From positions 1,729,835 to 1,793,834 of the forward strand of contig CAXXPV010000003.1 of the NCBI GenBank assembly GCA_963675935.2: a DNA stretch of 64,000 bases. The letters run 5' to 3'. Numbering within the stretch: position 1 is the first letter of the stretch; each line of letters opens with the position of its first letter. The notes under the pieces were generated by a model. It had not been told where the DNA came from and did no database searches. It was given only the letters and a program-made list of their open reading frames with translations. A program made the position numbers and the translations under genes. Of the stretch, positions 25,271 through 33,905 are shown piece after piece. This DNA is from G963675935 sp963675935. GTDB taxonomy: Bacteria > Planctomycetota > Planctomycetia > Pirellulales > Thermoguttaceae.

Positions 25271-25378
25271 CGGCCCACACGGAGTGTGCCTGCTACTTTT
25301 CAGACCGTGAACGCTTACATGGCGGCCTCATAATTCAAGAAAAACCAACGGACGACTTGCCCGGGCGACAGCCGAACG

Positions 25379-26200
25379 TCAAAGGATCGCCGCGTTCAGA
25401 CTGCCGCTGCGGAAACCCTCGATGTCGAGCGACACGTATTTGAAACCAAGCTTCCGGAGATGCTCGACCACCTCGCGACGGAAGCCGTCGTCGACGAATC
25501 GCGACAACTGTTCGACCGGCACTTCGATCCGCGCCAGGTCGCCGCGATGATACCGCACCCGAAGCGGACGGAAACCCCGCGACCGAAGAAATCGCTCGGC
25601 CAGGTCAACCATCGCCAGCCGCTCGGGCGTGATTGACTCGCCGTAGGCGATGCGGCTGCTCAGGCACGGCGTGGCCGGCTTGTTCCACGTGGGCAGTTCC
25701 CACGATTCGGCCAGAAGACGAATTTCCGCCTTCGTCAAACCGCACTCGGCCAAAGGGCTTTGGGCGTTTCGCTCCGCCGCGGCGCGTCGGCCCGGCCGAT
25801 AGTCGCCCAGATCGTCGCGGTTGTTGCCGTCGGCCACGACCGCCAAACCCAGCCGGGCGGCCACCGCTTCCACCCGGCGCAACAATTCGGTCTTGCAGTG
25901 GTAGCAACGGTCGGCCTGATTGACGCAATAGGCCGCCAGCGAGAGTTCGCCGGTTTCGACCGCTTCGTGCCGGATGCCGATTTGCCGGGCAAGCTCCGCG
26001 GCTTCGTCCAATTCGCCGACGGCCATGCTGGCGCTCGTCCCTGTGACGGCCACGGCTCGGTCGCCCAAGGCCAGTTGGGCCGCTTTGGCCAAAACGGTGC
26101 TGTCTAGCCCGCCGGAGAAAGCGATCGCGCAACTTCCATAGCCGCGCAGCAGTTCGAGCAGACGGTCGCGTTTGGCGATTAGTTCGGGCGGGAGGGACAT
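25379..26200 (-). CDS. larE: ATP-dependent sacrificial sulfur transferase LarE
   Basis: PP-loop ATPase of 273 residues that donates a cysteine sulfur during synthesis of the nickel-pincer nucleotide cofactor. The PP-loop SGGLDSTVLAKAA is near residue 30; ADRCYHCKTELLRRVE and ADGNNRDDLGDYRPG follow; the sacrificial cysteine is expected in NKPATPCLSSRIAYGE. Start ATG 26200 (MSLPPELIAKR) fits the family; a GTG at 26233 is possible. larB/larC are not in the window, so it may act with distant partners or serve another sulfur-transfer role. Confidence 0.9.
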   Translation of the reverse strand: MSLPPELIAKRDRLLELLRGYGSCAIAFSGGLDSTVLAKAAQLALGDRAVAVTGTSASMAVGELDEAAELARQIGIRHEAVETGELSLAAYCVNQADRCYHCKTELLRRVEAVAARLGLAVVADGNNRDDLGDYRPGRRAAAERNAQSPLAECGLTKAEIRLLAESWELPTWNKPATPCLSSRIAYGESITPERLAMVDLAERFLRSRGFRPLRVRYHRGDLARIEVPVEQLSRFVDDGFRREVVEHLRKLGFKYVSLDIEGFRSGSLNAAIL

Positions 26201-26473
26201 GGGCGATTGGAATCCATAAAAAAAGTCCTCCACCGCAATGCCGTGGCGATGCTCATTTGAGAGCCCGTCATTGCAAAGTGGGCGACCTGGACTTTGGGTT
26301 GTGTGATCCGCCGCCGGACGAGTCCGGGCGGACGGCTATACACGCGTCCAGAGTCTTTTGTTCAGGGGCCCTACGGGCATTCTTATCGGCTCACCAAATA
26401 TATCGCATCGGCAGCACGAACATGGTAGAGGACTCATGGATATCTTACCGCGCGTCGCCGAAAAAGGCAAGGA

Positions 26474-27205
26474 TTAAAAAATAGGTTCCTGGGCCTCGCA
26501 GAGATACTGAATCAGCGGGGCTTGCGAATCCACGATGCGCTGGATTTCAAAGCCGGCTCGCGCAAGCAGTCCCTCCATAATCCAATCGATAGTGCTGAAC
26601 TCCTTGGCGATGTGGCCGACGGCGCCCTCGCGCATGGATTCCGGCATCGCGCCAACGAAGGCGTCGAATTGCGGGCGAGGATCGCGGTCCCGCGACCCAA
26701 AGACCACATCGCACAACAGGAATTGTCCGCCGGGCTTCAAGACACGGTGGATGTTGCCCAACGCCACGGCCTTCCACAAGTCGGGCAGATGATGCAGCAC
26801 GGCCACCGAGACGGCCGCGTCGAACGTGGCAGGCACGGCCGTGAACGTCAGAAAGCCGGCGTGGCGAAACTCGATGCCGGTCAACCCCTCGTCCTTCGCG
26901 CGAGCCTCGGCATATTGCAGCATGGCCGGCGAAACGTCCAAGGCCGTAACGCGATAGCCGGCCCGTGCCGCCGCTCGGGCGAAATGGCCCGTGCCGGTGC
27001 CGATCTCAAGAATGTGCGATCCATTGGGCAGCGCCAGCATCTCCAAAATCGCGGCGTCTTCGGCCGGCAAGTTGCGAAACTCGCCCATGCGCCGTTCATA
27101 GCGATCGACCTCGGCGGCATCCGAATAGTCGGTGCCGACCTGTTGTATTTCGTCCCATTGCCACGCGGGTTGTTCGTTCATGGGTTTGATCTCCGATTCA
27201 TTCAT
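26474..27205 (-). CDS. Class I SAM-dependent methyltransferase
   Basis: 243 residues with the Rossmann methyltransferase motifs: motif I ILEIGTGTGHFARAAARAG near residue 65, the acidic loop VTALDVSPAMLQYAEARA, and FDAAVSVAVLHHLPDLWKAV and LKPGGQFLLCDVVFG (motifs II/III). Resembles UbiE/small-molecule methyltransferases; substrate unknown. The start ATG 27205 overlaps the end of the upstream DUF1330 gene by eight bases, so both are probably one transcript. Confidence 0.87.
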   Translation of the reverse strand: MNESEIKPMNEQPAWQWDEIQQVGTDYSDAAEVDRYERRMGEFRNLPAEDAAILEMLALPNGSHILEIGTGTGHFARAAARAGYRVTALDVSPAMLQYAEARAKDEGLTGIEFRHAGFLTFTAVPATFDAAVSVAVLHHLPDLWKAVALGNIHRVLKPGGQFLLCDVVFGSRDRDPRPQFDAFVGAMPESMREGAVGHIAKEFSTIDWIMEGLLARAGFEIQRIVDSQAPLIQYLCEAQEPIF

Positions 27206-27500
27206 TGCATCCTTCCACGATGATCGCCCTGGCTGTCGTGGAGTTCTCTCGCAAACTCATAATAGCTTTATACTCGGGCGAGTTCCACCACTGTTTCACG
27301 TGGTCCGACGATGGGAACTTGATGAGAATGACTCGCTCCGGATTCCAGTCGCCGACCACCGGCGTGATCTTTCCGCCCCGGGCCAAATAACGCCCGCCAT
27401 ATTTTTCAACGATCGGCCGAACCTTTTCGACATATTGGGCGTAGTCGGCCTTCGCCGCCTGAGTGCGAACGGAAATATCGATAATCACGTAGACCGGCAT
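27198..27500 (-). CDS. DUF1330 family protein
   Basis: Small ferredoxin-like alpha/beta-barrel protein of 100 residues: MPVYVIIDISVRTQAAKADY, VEKYGGRYLARGGKITPVVGDW, then ERVILIKFPSSDHVKQWWNSPEYKAI as separate blocks typical for the family. Function unknown; often found beside small-molecule enzymes. Start ATG 27500 fits family N-termini (MPxYVI) better than 27536. Overlaps the downstream methyltransferase. Confidence 0.85.
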   Translation of the reverse strand: MPVYVIIDISVRTQAAKADYAQYVEKVRPIVEKYGGRYLARGGKITPVVGDWNPERVILIKFPSSDHVKQWWNSPEYKAIMSLRENSTTARAIIVEGCNE

Positions 27501-27659
27501 AACGGTTACTCCATGTGCGACGTTTTCGACCGGCACAATTGCCGGGGCTATTGACCGTCAGGTAGTTAATGTCGGGGTCATTGATAATGGAAAGCACATT
27601 CCGCGGGCCGTTGGCCCCCGGCTATTACGACGTTGTCAAGCTGACTCTCAATAAACGGG

Positions 27660-29231
27660 TCAACGAGAATCCTCGACATCGACGACCTCGATCTTCAATC
27701 GACCAAGAATCCGCGTGACCGGCAAAAGCGAGCTGTAGGCCGTGGCCCCTTGCAAATCGCTCTGGGCAATCTTTAAATGGCCGGCCCCGATGCCGCCAAA
27801 CGCAAGTGTGCCGTCGATCGGAACCCAACGCTCGCCGATGTAGACCTCCGTCCACAAATGGTAGCCAAACGCCTGCTCACGCTCCATGTAGACCAAGCCT
27901 ATCGCCACGCGGGCGGGAATTTTTCGCGCGCGTGCCAAGGCCGCCAGATACACCGCGTGTTCGGTGCAATCGCCCTCGCGCGAGCGGGCAACCTCGGCCG
28001 CGGTGGCAAACGTCTGGCTGAAATCCTTCTTCTTCACCGCCCGATTGACGAATCGCTCGAGCAAAACGGCCACGCGCCAAGGATCGCGCTCGTCGCCGGC
28101 CGCCTGCCGAGCGTCGGCCACGATTTGCGGATCGTCGCACTGGATGAAAAGGTTCGGCCGCAGGTCGTTGTCGGTCGGCCGCTCGGCTGGAGCTTTGGGA
28201 TTGCCGCCCGGCTGGCCGGGGCGTATCGCGTAGACTGTGATTTCCGCCGTGTTGGCGTCGATCGTCCGGACCGACTGACTGGGCCCTACGGCGAACGCGG
28301 CGGCAGGATCGCTCCCGTCGAGATGCACACGGTAGCGAATCCGCCGCGTCCGATGGGCTTGATCGAGCGGCCGGTCGATTTTAATCGTCATGTGGGGCAA
28401 AAGATCGAACTCGGCCGCGTCGGCCTTTTCGAGGGCCTCGGCCTTCGTCGCGCGGACGGTCTCCAGTCCTCCGAGCGCGGGACTGCTGATCTTGAGCGTT
28501 TCGCCCGCCCGATCAGTCCAAATCGTCTGCTCGATCTTCTGGCCGTCCGGCAGTTGCGTGACCGATTCAATGCGCAGCAATTCGCGGGGACCATCGGGCA
28601 GCGAGGTTCGCTCAAAATCCTTGGCGACCATTTCCACCTTGGCCGCTTGCTGGAAATCAACGGCCAGCATTTTCAACGCGCGGCGTTGGCCGGGCAGCAT
28701 CGGGCGTCGCGCGAGCGATTGCTCCAACGCGAACGGCCCGCCGACGTCGGCCGACCATGCAATCGAGCCTTGCACGGGCGTCGCCGCTTTTCCCGTTGTC
28801 TCCAAATCGAGCCGGTCGCCGACAACTCGGCCGGTCGTGCGGATGGCCGTGGGCCCCATGCCCGTGACGCTCTCGAAACTGACGAGTTGTCCGTCGATCG
28901 TTTCGACACTCGAAACGCGAATTTCCTGGCGGTTGGTTTGGCTTCCACGCCGCAACGAGAGGCGGCAGACGCTTTCGGTGCGAAGCACTTCGCGCCGGCC
29001 CGTATTTCGGGACGATTCCACGTCGCGCCGAGCGGTGGTGTGGCCGTAGCCCACGCGATTGCCTTGCAGGAAATAGACTTCCCAGGATTCGCGTTCCTTA
29101 TTAGGCCCCGGAAGGTCGTTGGAGACTGCTGCGGCGACCGGGGACGGCGGCGGAGCGGGCGAGCAACCCGAAAGGCTTGGCACAACTGCGACAAGAGCCA
29201 GCCTTGCGATAATGAAAGATTGGCGGTTCAT
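27660..29231 (-). CDS. Transglutaminase-like lipoprotein
   Basis: 523 residues from ATG 29231 with lipoprotein signal (LVAVVPSLSGC). A large beta-rich N-terminal region (about 30-330) precedes a transglutaminase-like cysteine-protease domain at about 370-490: Cys in SREGDCTEHAVYLAALARA, His in FGYHLWTEVYIGERW, Asp in VPIDGTLAFGG. Likely acts on peptides or cell-surface proteins in the periplasm. The open frame extends upstream to 29522 but through a palindromic repeat, so 29231 is preferred. Confidence 0.85.
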   Translation of the reverse strand: MNRQSFIIARLALVAVVPSLSGCSPAPPPSPVAAAVSNDLPGPNKERESWEVYFLQGNRVGYGHTTARRDVESSRNTGRREVLRTESVCRLSLRRGSQTNRQEIRVSSVETIDGQLVSFESVTGMGPTAIRTTGRVVGDRLDLETTGKAATPVQGSIAWSADVGGPFALEQSLARRPMLPGQRRALKMLAVDFQQAAKVEMVAKDFERTSLPDGPRELLRIESVTQLPDGQKIEQTIWTDRAGETLKISSPALGGLETVRATKAEALEKADAAEFDLLPHMTIKIDRPLDQAHRTRRIRYRVHLDGSDPAAAFAVGPSQSVRTIDANTAEITVYAIRPGQPGGNPKAPAERPTDNDLRPNLFIQCDDPQIVADARQAAGDERDPWRVAVLLERFVNRAVKKKDFSQTFATAAEVARSREGDCTEHAVYLAALARARKIPARVAIGLVYMEREQAFGYHLWTEVYIGERWVPIDGTLAFGGIGAGHLKIAQSDLQGATAYSSLLPVTRILGRLKIEVVDVEDSR

Positions 29232-29372
29232 GGATACTGATTGGCAAGGTAAGAAAATGGCGACATGGCGGTCGCAAATCTCGGATTCTTCACTCTCGCC
29301 AGTATACAGTATCTTCGGCAATTCAACGACCACTGTGTGTGCGGCCATATTTTCTGGCAGATAGGCTATTTT

Positions 29373-29446
29373 GTCATTCTGAGCGCAGCGAAGAATCTCG
29401 ATTTCTCGGTGGCGTCGGCGAGATTCTTCGCTGCGCTCAGAATGAC
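29373..29446. repeat. Palindromic repeat, GTCATTCTGAGCGCAGCG family (28-bp perfect arms)
   Basis: Arms 29373-29400 and 29419-29446 are exact reverse complements. Same family as copies at 15667, 19002 and 30630. Lies upstream of the transglutaminase gene. Confidence 0.95.
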
Positions 29447-29599
29447 CGAGCTTGCCAGGAAATTTGGCCACACACACCACTGTCCGGCAGACCAAGTTGC
29501 CGCCGAACCCGGTTCGCCTCATCCCGCGTGATGTGGTAGATGTAGATCGAATAGCCGGCCGTGGCCGCGGGCTAAAAGTTCAGGAAGTATGAATACTGA

Positions 29600-30110
29600 T
29601 TCGTCCAATCGTGGAGATGATTCACGCTCAGCGCATATGCGAGCCACGGCGATGCGTTGTTGCCAGTGGCGAAGACGTCTCGCTATGTCCTCGATCAGCG
29701 CGGCGGACACACGACCGCAAAGCCACCAGCTCGGAACCAATGCCCCCACCGCTGTATGCACTTGGCTTATCGTCACTTCCCAAACCATTGGCCCCTTCTC
29801 GCCGTCCTTGACGCGATACCGCACCCACTCTTGATCCCGCAGTTCCGGCGAGTATTCGAGCATGTTCTCGACGCTGATGGCCGGTCGGCTGCCGGCGATC
29901 GTTCGCGGCGTTTTGCGGCCGCGTCCCTTGGCTCTCCGAAACGGACGCTCGGTTACACGCGGCGCGTGAATCCAGCCGGTGAATGTCGTCGGCACTTCGC
30001 CCACAAAACGCTGCTTGCGACCGTGCAATTCCCGCAAATACGCGGGCTTTCCGCCGTATCCCTCGTCGAACGTCAGCCAACTTCTGGCCGTCAGTTTGGC
30101 CCCGTTTTGC
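29600..30110 (-). pseudogene. IS701-like transposase remnant (C-terminal part)
   Basis: Open frame encoding TARSWLTFDEGYGGKPAYL, ELHGRKQRFVGEVPTT and downstream transposase-like sequence (ELRDQEWVRYRVKDGEKG; VVGALVPSWWL-like). The first block also occurs at the end of the fragment at 61601-61915, so the two remnants are overlapping halves of one transposase family. The N-terminal half is missing here; the frame then runs antisense into the neighbouring gene. Confidence 0.65.
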
Positions 30111-30127
30111 CAGAAAGGGGGCAAGTG

Positions 30128-30541
30128 ATGAAGGCACTCAACAAGCGAGCGTCTGAAATCTTCAACAGGCTGACGGCCGGATTGACCAAGCCCGGCGACC
30201 ATCGCAAGTGGGACAACGCCCAAGGTGTCTTTATGGCGGCTTGCGTCGAGGTCATCGACGAGACGAAGGCGGGCCAAGTCGTGAGCATCGCCCACTACCA
30301 TGAGGTCAATTCTGATCTGTGCCGCGACCCCGACGTGTGCTTCCTGATTTCCAATGGCACTTTCACGCTTGGCGAAGCCGGAATTTTCCCGCTCTCTTTC
30401 CGGCAGGACAATCTTGGCATCGACCGCCAAGCCGCCGCAATCCAAGAGGATGGGCATGTGGTGTTCTACCCCGGCCCGCAGCGAGATTTAGCGATGTTCT
30501 GCAACCAGTGGATGAAGAACCTTTCCGAGCAGCAATTTTAA
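30128..30541 (+). CDS. Conserved hypothetical, DUF6908-like
   Basis: 137 residues. The blocks GDHRKWDNAQGVFMAACVEV, VVSIAHYHEVNSDLCRDPDV, FPLSFRQDNLGIDRQAA and a C-terminal FCNQWMKNLSEQQF match my memory of the DUF6908 family, common on plasmids and islands and of unknown function. Start ATG 30128 (MKALNKRASEIF) sits after AAGGGGGCAAGTG. Adjacent to a tyrosine recombinase, consistent with mobile DNA. Confidence 0.6.
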   Translation: MKALNKRASEIFNRLTAGLTKPGDHRKWDNAQGVFMAACVEVIDETKAGQVVSIAHYHEVNSDLCRDPDVCFLISNGTFTLGEAGIFPLSFRQDNLGIDRQAAAIQEDGHVVFYPGPQRDLAMFCNQWMKNLSEQQF

Positions 30542-30602
30542 CGATCCGGCTTCCACACCAACCAACGCGCTGGATGGTGTGGAAGCTGGATCAGGAGCAA
30601 AG

Positions 30603-30726
30603 GTAACCGTTCACGGGCCGGGAAAACATCGTCATTCTGAGCGCAGCGAAGAATCTCGTCTGGGCCGCGATTCCACGAGAGATTCTTCGCTGCGCTCAGA
30701 ATGACGGGTGCCCCGTGAACGGTTAC
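30603..30726. repeat. Nested palindrome: GTAACCGTTCACGGG outer, CGTCATTCTGAGCGC inner
   Basis: Outer arms 30603-30617 and 30712-30726 are perfect complements; inner arms 30630-30657 and 30679-30706 belong to the family seen at 29373. The outer arm sequence GTAACCGTTCAC also borders the insertion at 21033. Confidence 0.93.
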
Positions 30727-30737
30727 GGAGCAAAACA

Positions 30738-31898
30738 ATGAATCTTCCCGAATACAAGTTGATCGGTCGTCCCCGGCGAATCAGGGCCAAAGGGGTTTTG
30801 GTGGCCAATTATTACCAATTCTACCGCCTGCCGCCCGACTTGAAGGTCATGCGGGCACCGTGCTGCCACGACCGCCAGCAGAGCGAGCGGAAGGCGATCT
30901 ATCACGTCGAGCAGCACATCAAGAAGGGCATGGCGAAGGACGACCCCGTTATCGCCTGTGCCGGCCACACCATCGAGCAACACCTGACGACCTACCGGGA
31001 ATCGCTCGAAGCCGATGAAGACACGCCTAAACACGTCAGCGTGACCATCAATAGAATTGTGCGTATCTGCAAAGGTCTTCATTGGAAGACGATTTCCGAC
31101 ATAGATGGCTTGAAGCTGAAATACTGGCTCAAAAATTTGACGAAAGACTACCCCTGGCAGAGTCGCCTTGCCAAAGAGAAGGTTAGTTATACGACTCGCA
31201 AATACTACGCCACTGCCTTCAAGTCCTTCACGAAATTCTTGGCTCAAAATCGGCGAATCGAGCAAGACCCGTTGCTCTACTTCACCGTGAAGACGAAGGG
31301 CGACAAACCGGAGCCAACCAAGATTCGCCGGGCATTGACGCCGGACGAAACGAACAGGCTTATTCGGGCTGCCGAGGCGAGCAAGGCCGTCGTGCGAGAA
31401 CTGACCGGCGAGCAGCGTGCTTGGCTGTATCGTCTCACGGTCGCGGTCGGCTTTCGCGCCCACGAGATGGCATCCCTCACCCCGCAGAGCTTCAACCTGG
31501 ACGAGGCGTGTGTGCTGTTGGAAAGAAGCGTGAGCAAACGCCGCCGCTATGACCGCGTGGAAATTCATCAATCCCTGCTTGACGGCCTACGCGAATGGTT
31601 GGCCGATAAAAGGCCGGATAGGCCGCTCTGGCCCGGCTCCTGGTGGACCGTCGCCGCCCGGATGCTTCGCCGCGACATGAAGGTTGCCGACATTCCGCCG
31701 GTCGATGACGACAATCACGTGGTGGATTTCCACGCTTTGCGGACGACGTTCATCACCAACTTGGTGGGAACGAGCGTTCCAATAACTTTGGTCCAGCGAA
31801 TTGCGAGACTCTCGACGCCGGCATTATTGGACAGATACTACAAGCCCGCCGATTCAGCGAGGGCGGAGGCAATAGCGGCAATGCCGGTCTTCGTGTAA
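30738..31898 (+). CDS. Tyrosine-type site-specific recombinase/integrase
   Basis: 386 residues. N-terminal SAM-like core-binding region (about 130-200), catalytic domain after about 205. Active-site residues: first Arg in VAVGFRAHEMASL, a Lys in VSKRRRYDRVE, HxLR in VVDFHALRTTFITNL, and Tyr in TPALLDRYYKPADS; all appear present, so it may be active. Start ATG 30738 follows ACGGAG. Probably an island integrase; the attachment site is unknown, but the diverged inverted repeat 45 bases downstream of its stop is a candidate. Confidence 0.87.
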   Translation: MNLPEYKLIGRPRRIRAKGVLVANYYQFYRLPPDLKVMRAPCCHDRQQSERKAIYHVEQHIKKGMAKDDPVIACAGHTIEQHLTTYRESLEADEDTPKHVSVTINRIVRICKGLHWKTISDIDGLKLKYWLKNLTKDYPWQSRLAKEKVSYTTRKYYATAFKSFTKFLAQNRRIEQDPLLYFTVKTKGDKPEPTKIRRALTPDETNRLIRAAEASKAVVRELTGEQRAWLYRLTVAVGFRAHEMASLTPQSFNLDEACVLLERSVSKRRRYDRVEIHQSLLDGLREWLADKRPDRPLWPGSWWTVAARMLRRDMKVADIPPVDDDNHVVDFHALRTTFITNLVGTSVPITLVQRIARLSTPALLDRYYKPADSARAEAIAAMPVFV

Positions 31899-31942
31899 GG
31901 ATTGCTGTCGCTTTCGCCACTGCCATCTTGCCTAGCCATCCC

Positions 31943-32020
31943 GTCTTCACGCTTCCTCTATACCCGCACTTTGGACCACCGGACCAGCTTCGGCGACCGT
32001 TCCTTTGTGTCCGGTTACAC
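31943..32020 (-). repeat. Diverged inverted repeat, copy A
   Basis: On the minus strand this reads AACGGTCGCCGAAGCTGG then GGTATAGAG and AAGCGTGAAGA, matching copy B at 46112-46190 at roughly four fifths of positions with one gap. The two copies are in opposite orientation and bracket about 14 kb of accessory DNA. The surrounding intergenic stretch 31899-32574 has no convincing gene. Confidence 0.7.
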
Positions 32021-32370
32021 TCCGACGAGCAAGGACGGCCCGTCCTCCACAACTCTGTGTGTCGGCAGCCAACGACAGCCCCCGTTCGATTCGTGTGCGG
32101 TTGCCGAAAGGGCACCGTTAGTAACGGGTTATATCATGCAAAAGCCCTTGCAGGCGGGGCAGGAGCCTACAAGGGCAAATATCTGTCACAGGCGGGGTAG
32201 ATTGCCTGCGACTGACACCATTATTATGGCTATTGCGACAGAAATGTCAACTCAATTTTAGCGACAATTTGTGACCCCATAAACCAACAGCACACATCAT
32301 GTAGCGAAATAAACCAAGCCGATATGGTGGCTGTATGGACAAAGAAGCGATTTTTCAATAATATAAGGAC

Positions 32371-32435
32371 GGCCGGTGGGTGCCCTGCTTTTCTGCCCCA
32401 AGCAGGAGGACGGCATTGCTGTCAACCCACCGGCC
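32371..32435. other. Long hairpin with GGCCGGTGGGT arms
   Basis: Arms at 32371-32381 and 32425-32435 pair perfectly; the loop contains a second pairing (CCTGCTT...AAGCAGG). It is followed by a short T-rich stretch. It lies 140 bases upstream of the PEP-CTERM gene and could be a terminator for the integrase side or an RNA leader element. Confidence 0.5.
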
Positions 32436-32574
32436 GTTTCTTCGCGCTCTGCCCACCGCGCGTAACTCCACGTGGTGGACCTACACCACGAATGCAACAG
32501 GAATTTGCTTGCGTTTTTAATAAATTGTTGCCATACTCAAGACTGTTTTTCTCACTCGTATTGAGGCGGCGTCT

Positions 32575-33231
32575 GTGTTGAAAAAGTGCCTTTTCGTGTT
32601 AATTGTCATGGGCGTTCCGCACAGCCTGCGCGCCGAGCTTCAAATTGTCGGGGTAGATGCGGTGAGTACAAAGGTTTCATGCCAGATTACATTGGGAGTC
32701 GAAAACACCTCCGAGACCGATATTCTGTTGACTGGCTGGCAAGTTGCTCTGCAAATCGTTCCAACTGACAATACGACAAGCACGGCTTTCTTTTCCAATT
32801 TGGATACTTATACGCCAGAAAATTACGTGTTTTCCAATGGTCCTGTTTTTCGATCCGAGATACCAGATACAGGCGAAACCCTGTTCTATTCGGATGTGTA
32901 TCTTTCGAGTGACGAGTCACTGCCTGGCAAAGCAAATCTGCTCTCTTTTGGTTTGACCTGCCCAACAGATGCAGGCAGCTTCGATGTTGTATTAGTAGCG
33001 GAATTGTCCTATTCCTATTGGATGGACACAAACTTCGAATCCCATGATTTTGATGTTGTGTCCGTGTCAGAACTGCAAAATAATGTTGTTGCGTCAGTGG
33101 AGTTTGTAACAGTTCCAGAACCCCCGAACGTATTGATCTTGGCGTCGGCAAGCCTTGCATGGGGGTTATGGATGGGGTTTACTGTTCTGAAGCGAGTCAA
33201 TGTGCGTCAAAAGTTGGGGGCGGTTTCGTAA
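32575..33231 (+). CDS. Exported PEP-CTERM-like protein
   Basis: 218 residues from GTG 32575 (TTG 32578 is equally possible), with GAGG 9 bases upstream. N-terminal signal peptide (KCLFVLIVMGVPHSLRA), a beta-rich middle, and a C-terminal VPEPPNV motif followed by a hydrophobic helix (LASASLAWGLWMGFTVL) and basic tail (KRVNVRQK), the tripartite PEP-CTERM sorting signal read by exosortases. No exosortase in the window. Composition is more AT-rich than the core genes. It precedes the sigma-kinase pair on the same strand. Confidence 0.7.
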   Translation: MLKKCLFVLIVMGVPHSLRAELQIVGVDAVSTKVSCQITLGVENTSETDILLTGWQVALQIVPTDNTTSTAFFSNLDTYTPENYVFSNGPVFRSEIPDTGETLFYSDVYLSSDESLPGKANLLSFGLTCPTDAGSFDVVLVAELSYSYWMDTNFESHDFDVVSVSELQNNVVASVEFVTVPEPPNVLILASASLAWGLWMGFTVLKRVNVRQKLGAVS

Positions 33232-33338
33232 ACGCTTGCGCACGATTTCACCGCCACCAAAATAAACAATTGCTATTCAATGGTCACAGCGGACATTTAT
33301 TCTTGCTGAAATCTTTTTTTGAATCACTCCCCCCTACA

Positions 33339-33905
33339 ATGGCTACTACTGGCAACGATTTCTCTGAGTTGATGCGTCGCATTGGCGAAGGGTCTGACGA
33401 CGCAGCATGGGAACTTGTAACCCAATATGGGGATAATATCCACCGCGCCGTTCGGCGGGTGCTGAATGTTCGCCTTCGGTCGAAGTACGATTCCTTGGAT
33501 TTCGTCCAGCTTGTTTGGAAATCCTTTTTCCGCGTGCGCGAAAAGAGCGACCGCTTTCAAAGTCCCGAGGAATTGGCCGCATTCCTCGTGACGATGGCTC
33601 GGAATAAGGTCGGAATGGAGACCCGGCGTCGTTTGATGACGGAAAAATACAATGTTCGTCAAGAGCAGCCGATCGAACAGGTCAGCGAGGAAAGTATTGC
33701 AAGTCGGCAACCGGCCCCGATTGACATCGCCATCGCACGCGAACAATGGGACCGAATGCTTCAAGACCAACCGGAGTATTGCCAGCAAATCATCCACCTA
33801 CGCTTGCAAGGCCATACATGCGAGGATATTGGCCGCGCCGTCCACGTCAGTGAACGCACCGTGCGCCGTTTTCTCCAAAAACTTCTGCATACGACTTCCG
33901 TATGA
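33339..33905 (+). CDS. ECF-type RNA polymerase sigma factor
   Basis: 188 residues with sigma region 2 (AWELVTQYGDNIHRAVRRVL; SLDFVQLVWKSFFRVRE; EELAAFLVTMARNKV) and region 4 (EYCQQIIHLRLQGHTCEDIG then HVSERTVRRFLQKLL). Start ATG 33339 chosen because upstream in-frame sequence overlaps the PEP-CTERM gene. The stop overlaps the kinase start (ATGA), so both are co-translated. In planctomycetes many such sigma factors pair with Ser/Thr kinases that are thought to control them. Confidence 0.88.
   Translation: MATTGNDFSELMRRIGEGSDDAAWELVTQYGDNIHRAVRRVLNVRLRSKYDSLDFVQLVWKSFFRVREKSDRFQSPEELAAFLVTMARNKVGMETRRRLMTEKYNVRQEQPIEQVSEESIASRQPAPIDIAIAREQWDRMLQDQPEYCQQIIHLRLQGHTCEDIGRAVHVSERTVRRFLQKLLHTTSV

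Larger units (their letters stand above)
21033..25296 (+). mobile_element. DDE insertion sequence with 34-bp termini, interrupted by a group II intron
   Basis: Perfect 34-bp inverted termini, GTAGCAGGCACACTCCGTGT... at 21033-21066 and its complement at 25263-25296. Inside are the two halves of one transposase (21131-21370 and 23894-25270) separated by a group II intron (21371-23892), which itself carries an IS630 element (22550-23771). Without the insertions the element would be about 1.74 kb. Flanks GTAACCGTTCAC and GTGAACGCTTAC form an imperfect palindrome, so it probably inserted into the loop of a palindromic repeat. No clear target duplication. A near-identical copy starts at 63211 on the other strand. 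Confidence 0.88.

Noticed and set aside
31902..32261. 119-codon frame after the tyrosine recombinase
   Set aside because: Overlaps the diverged inverted repeat, low-complexity look, no motif; not called as a gene.
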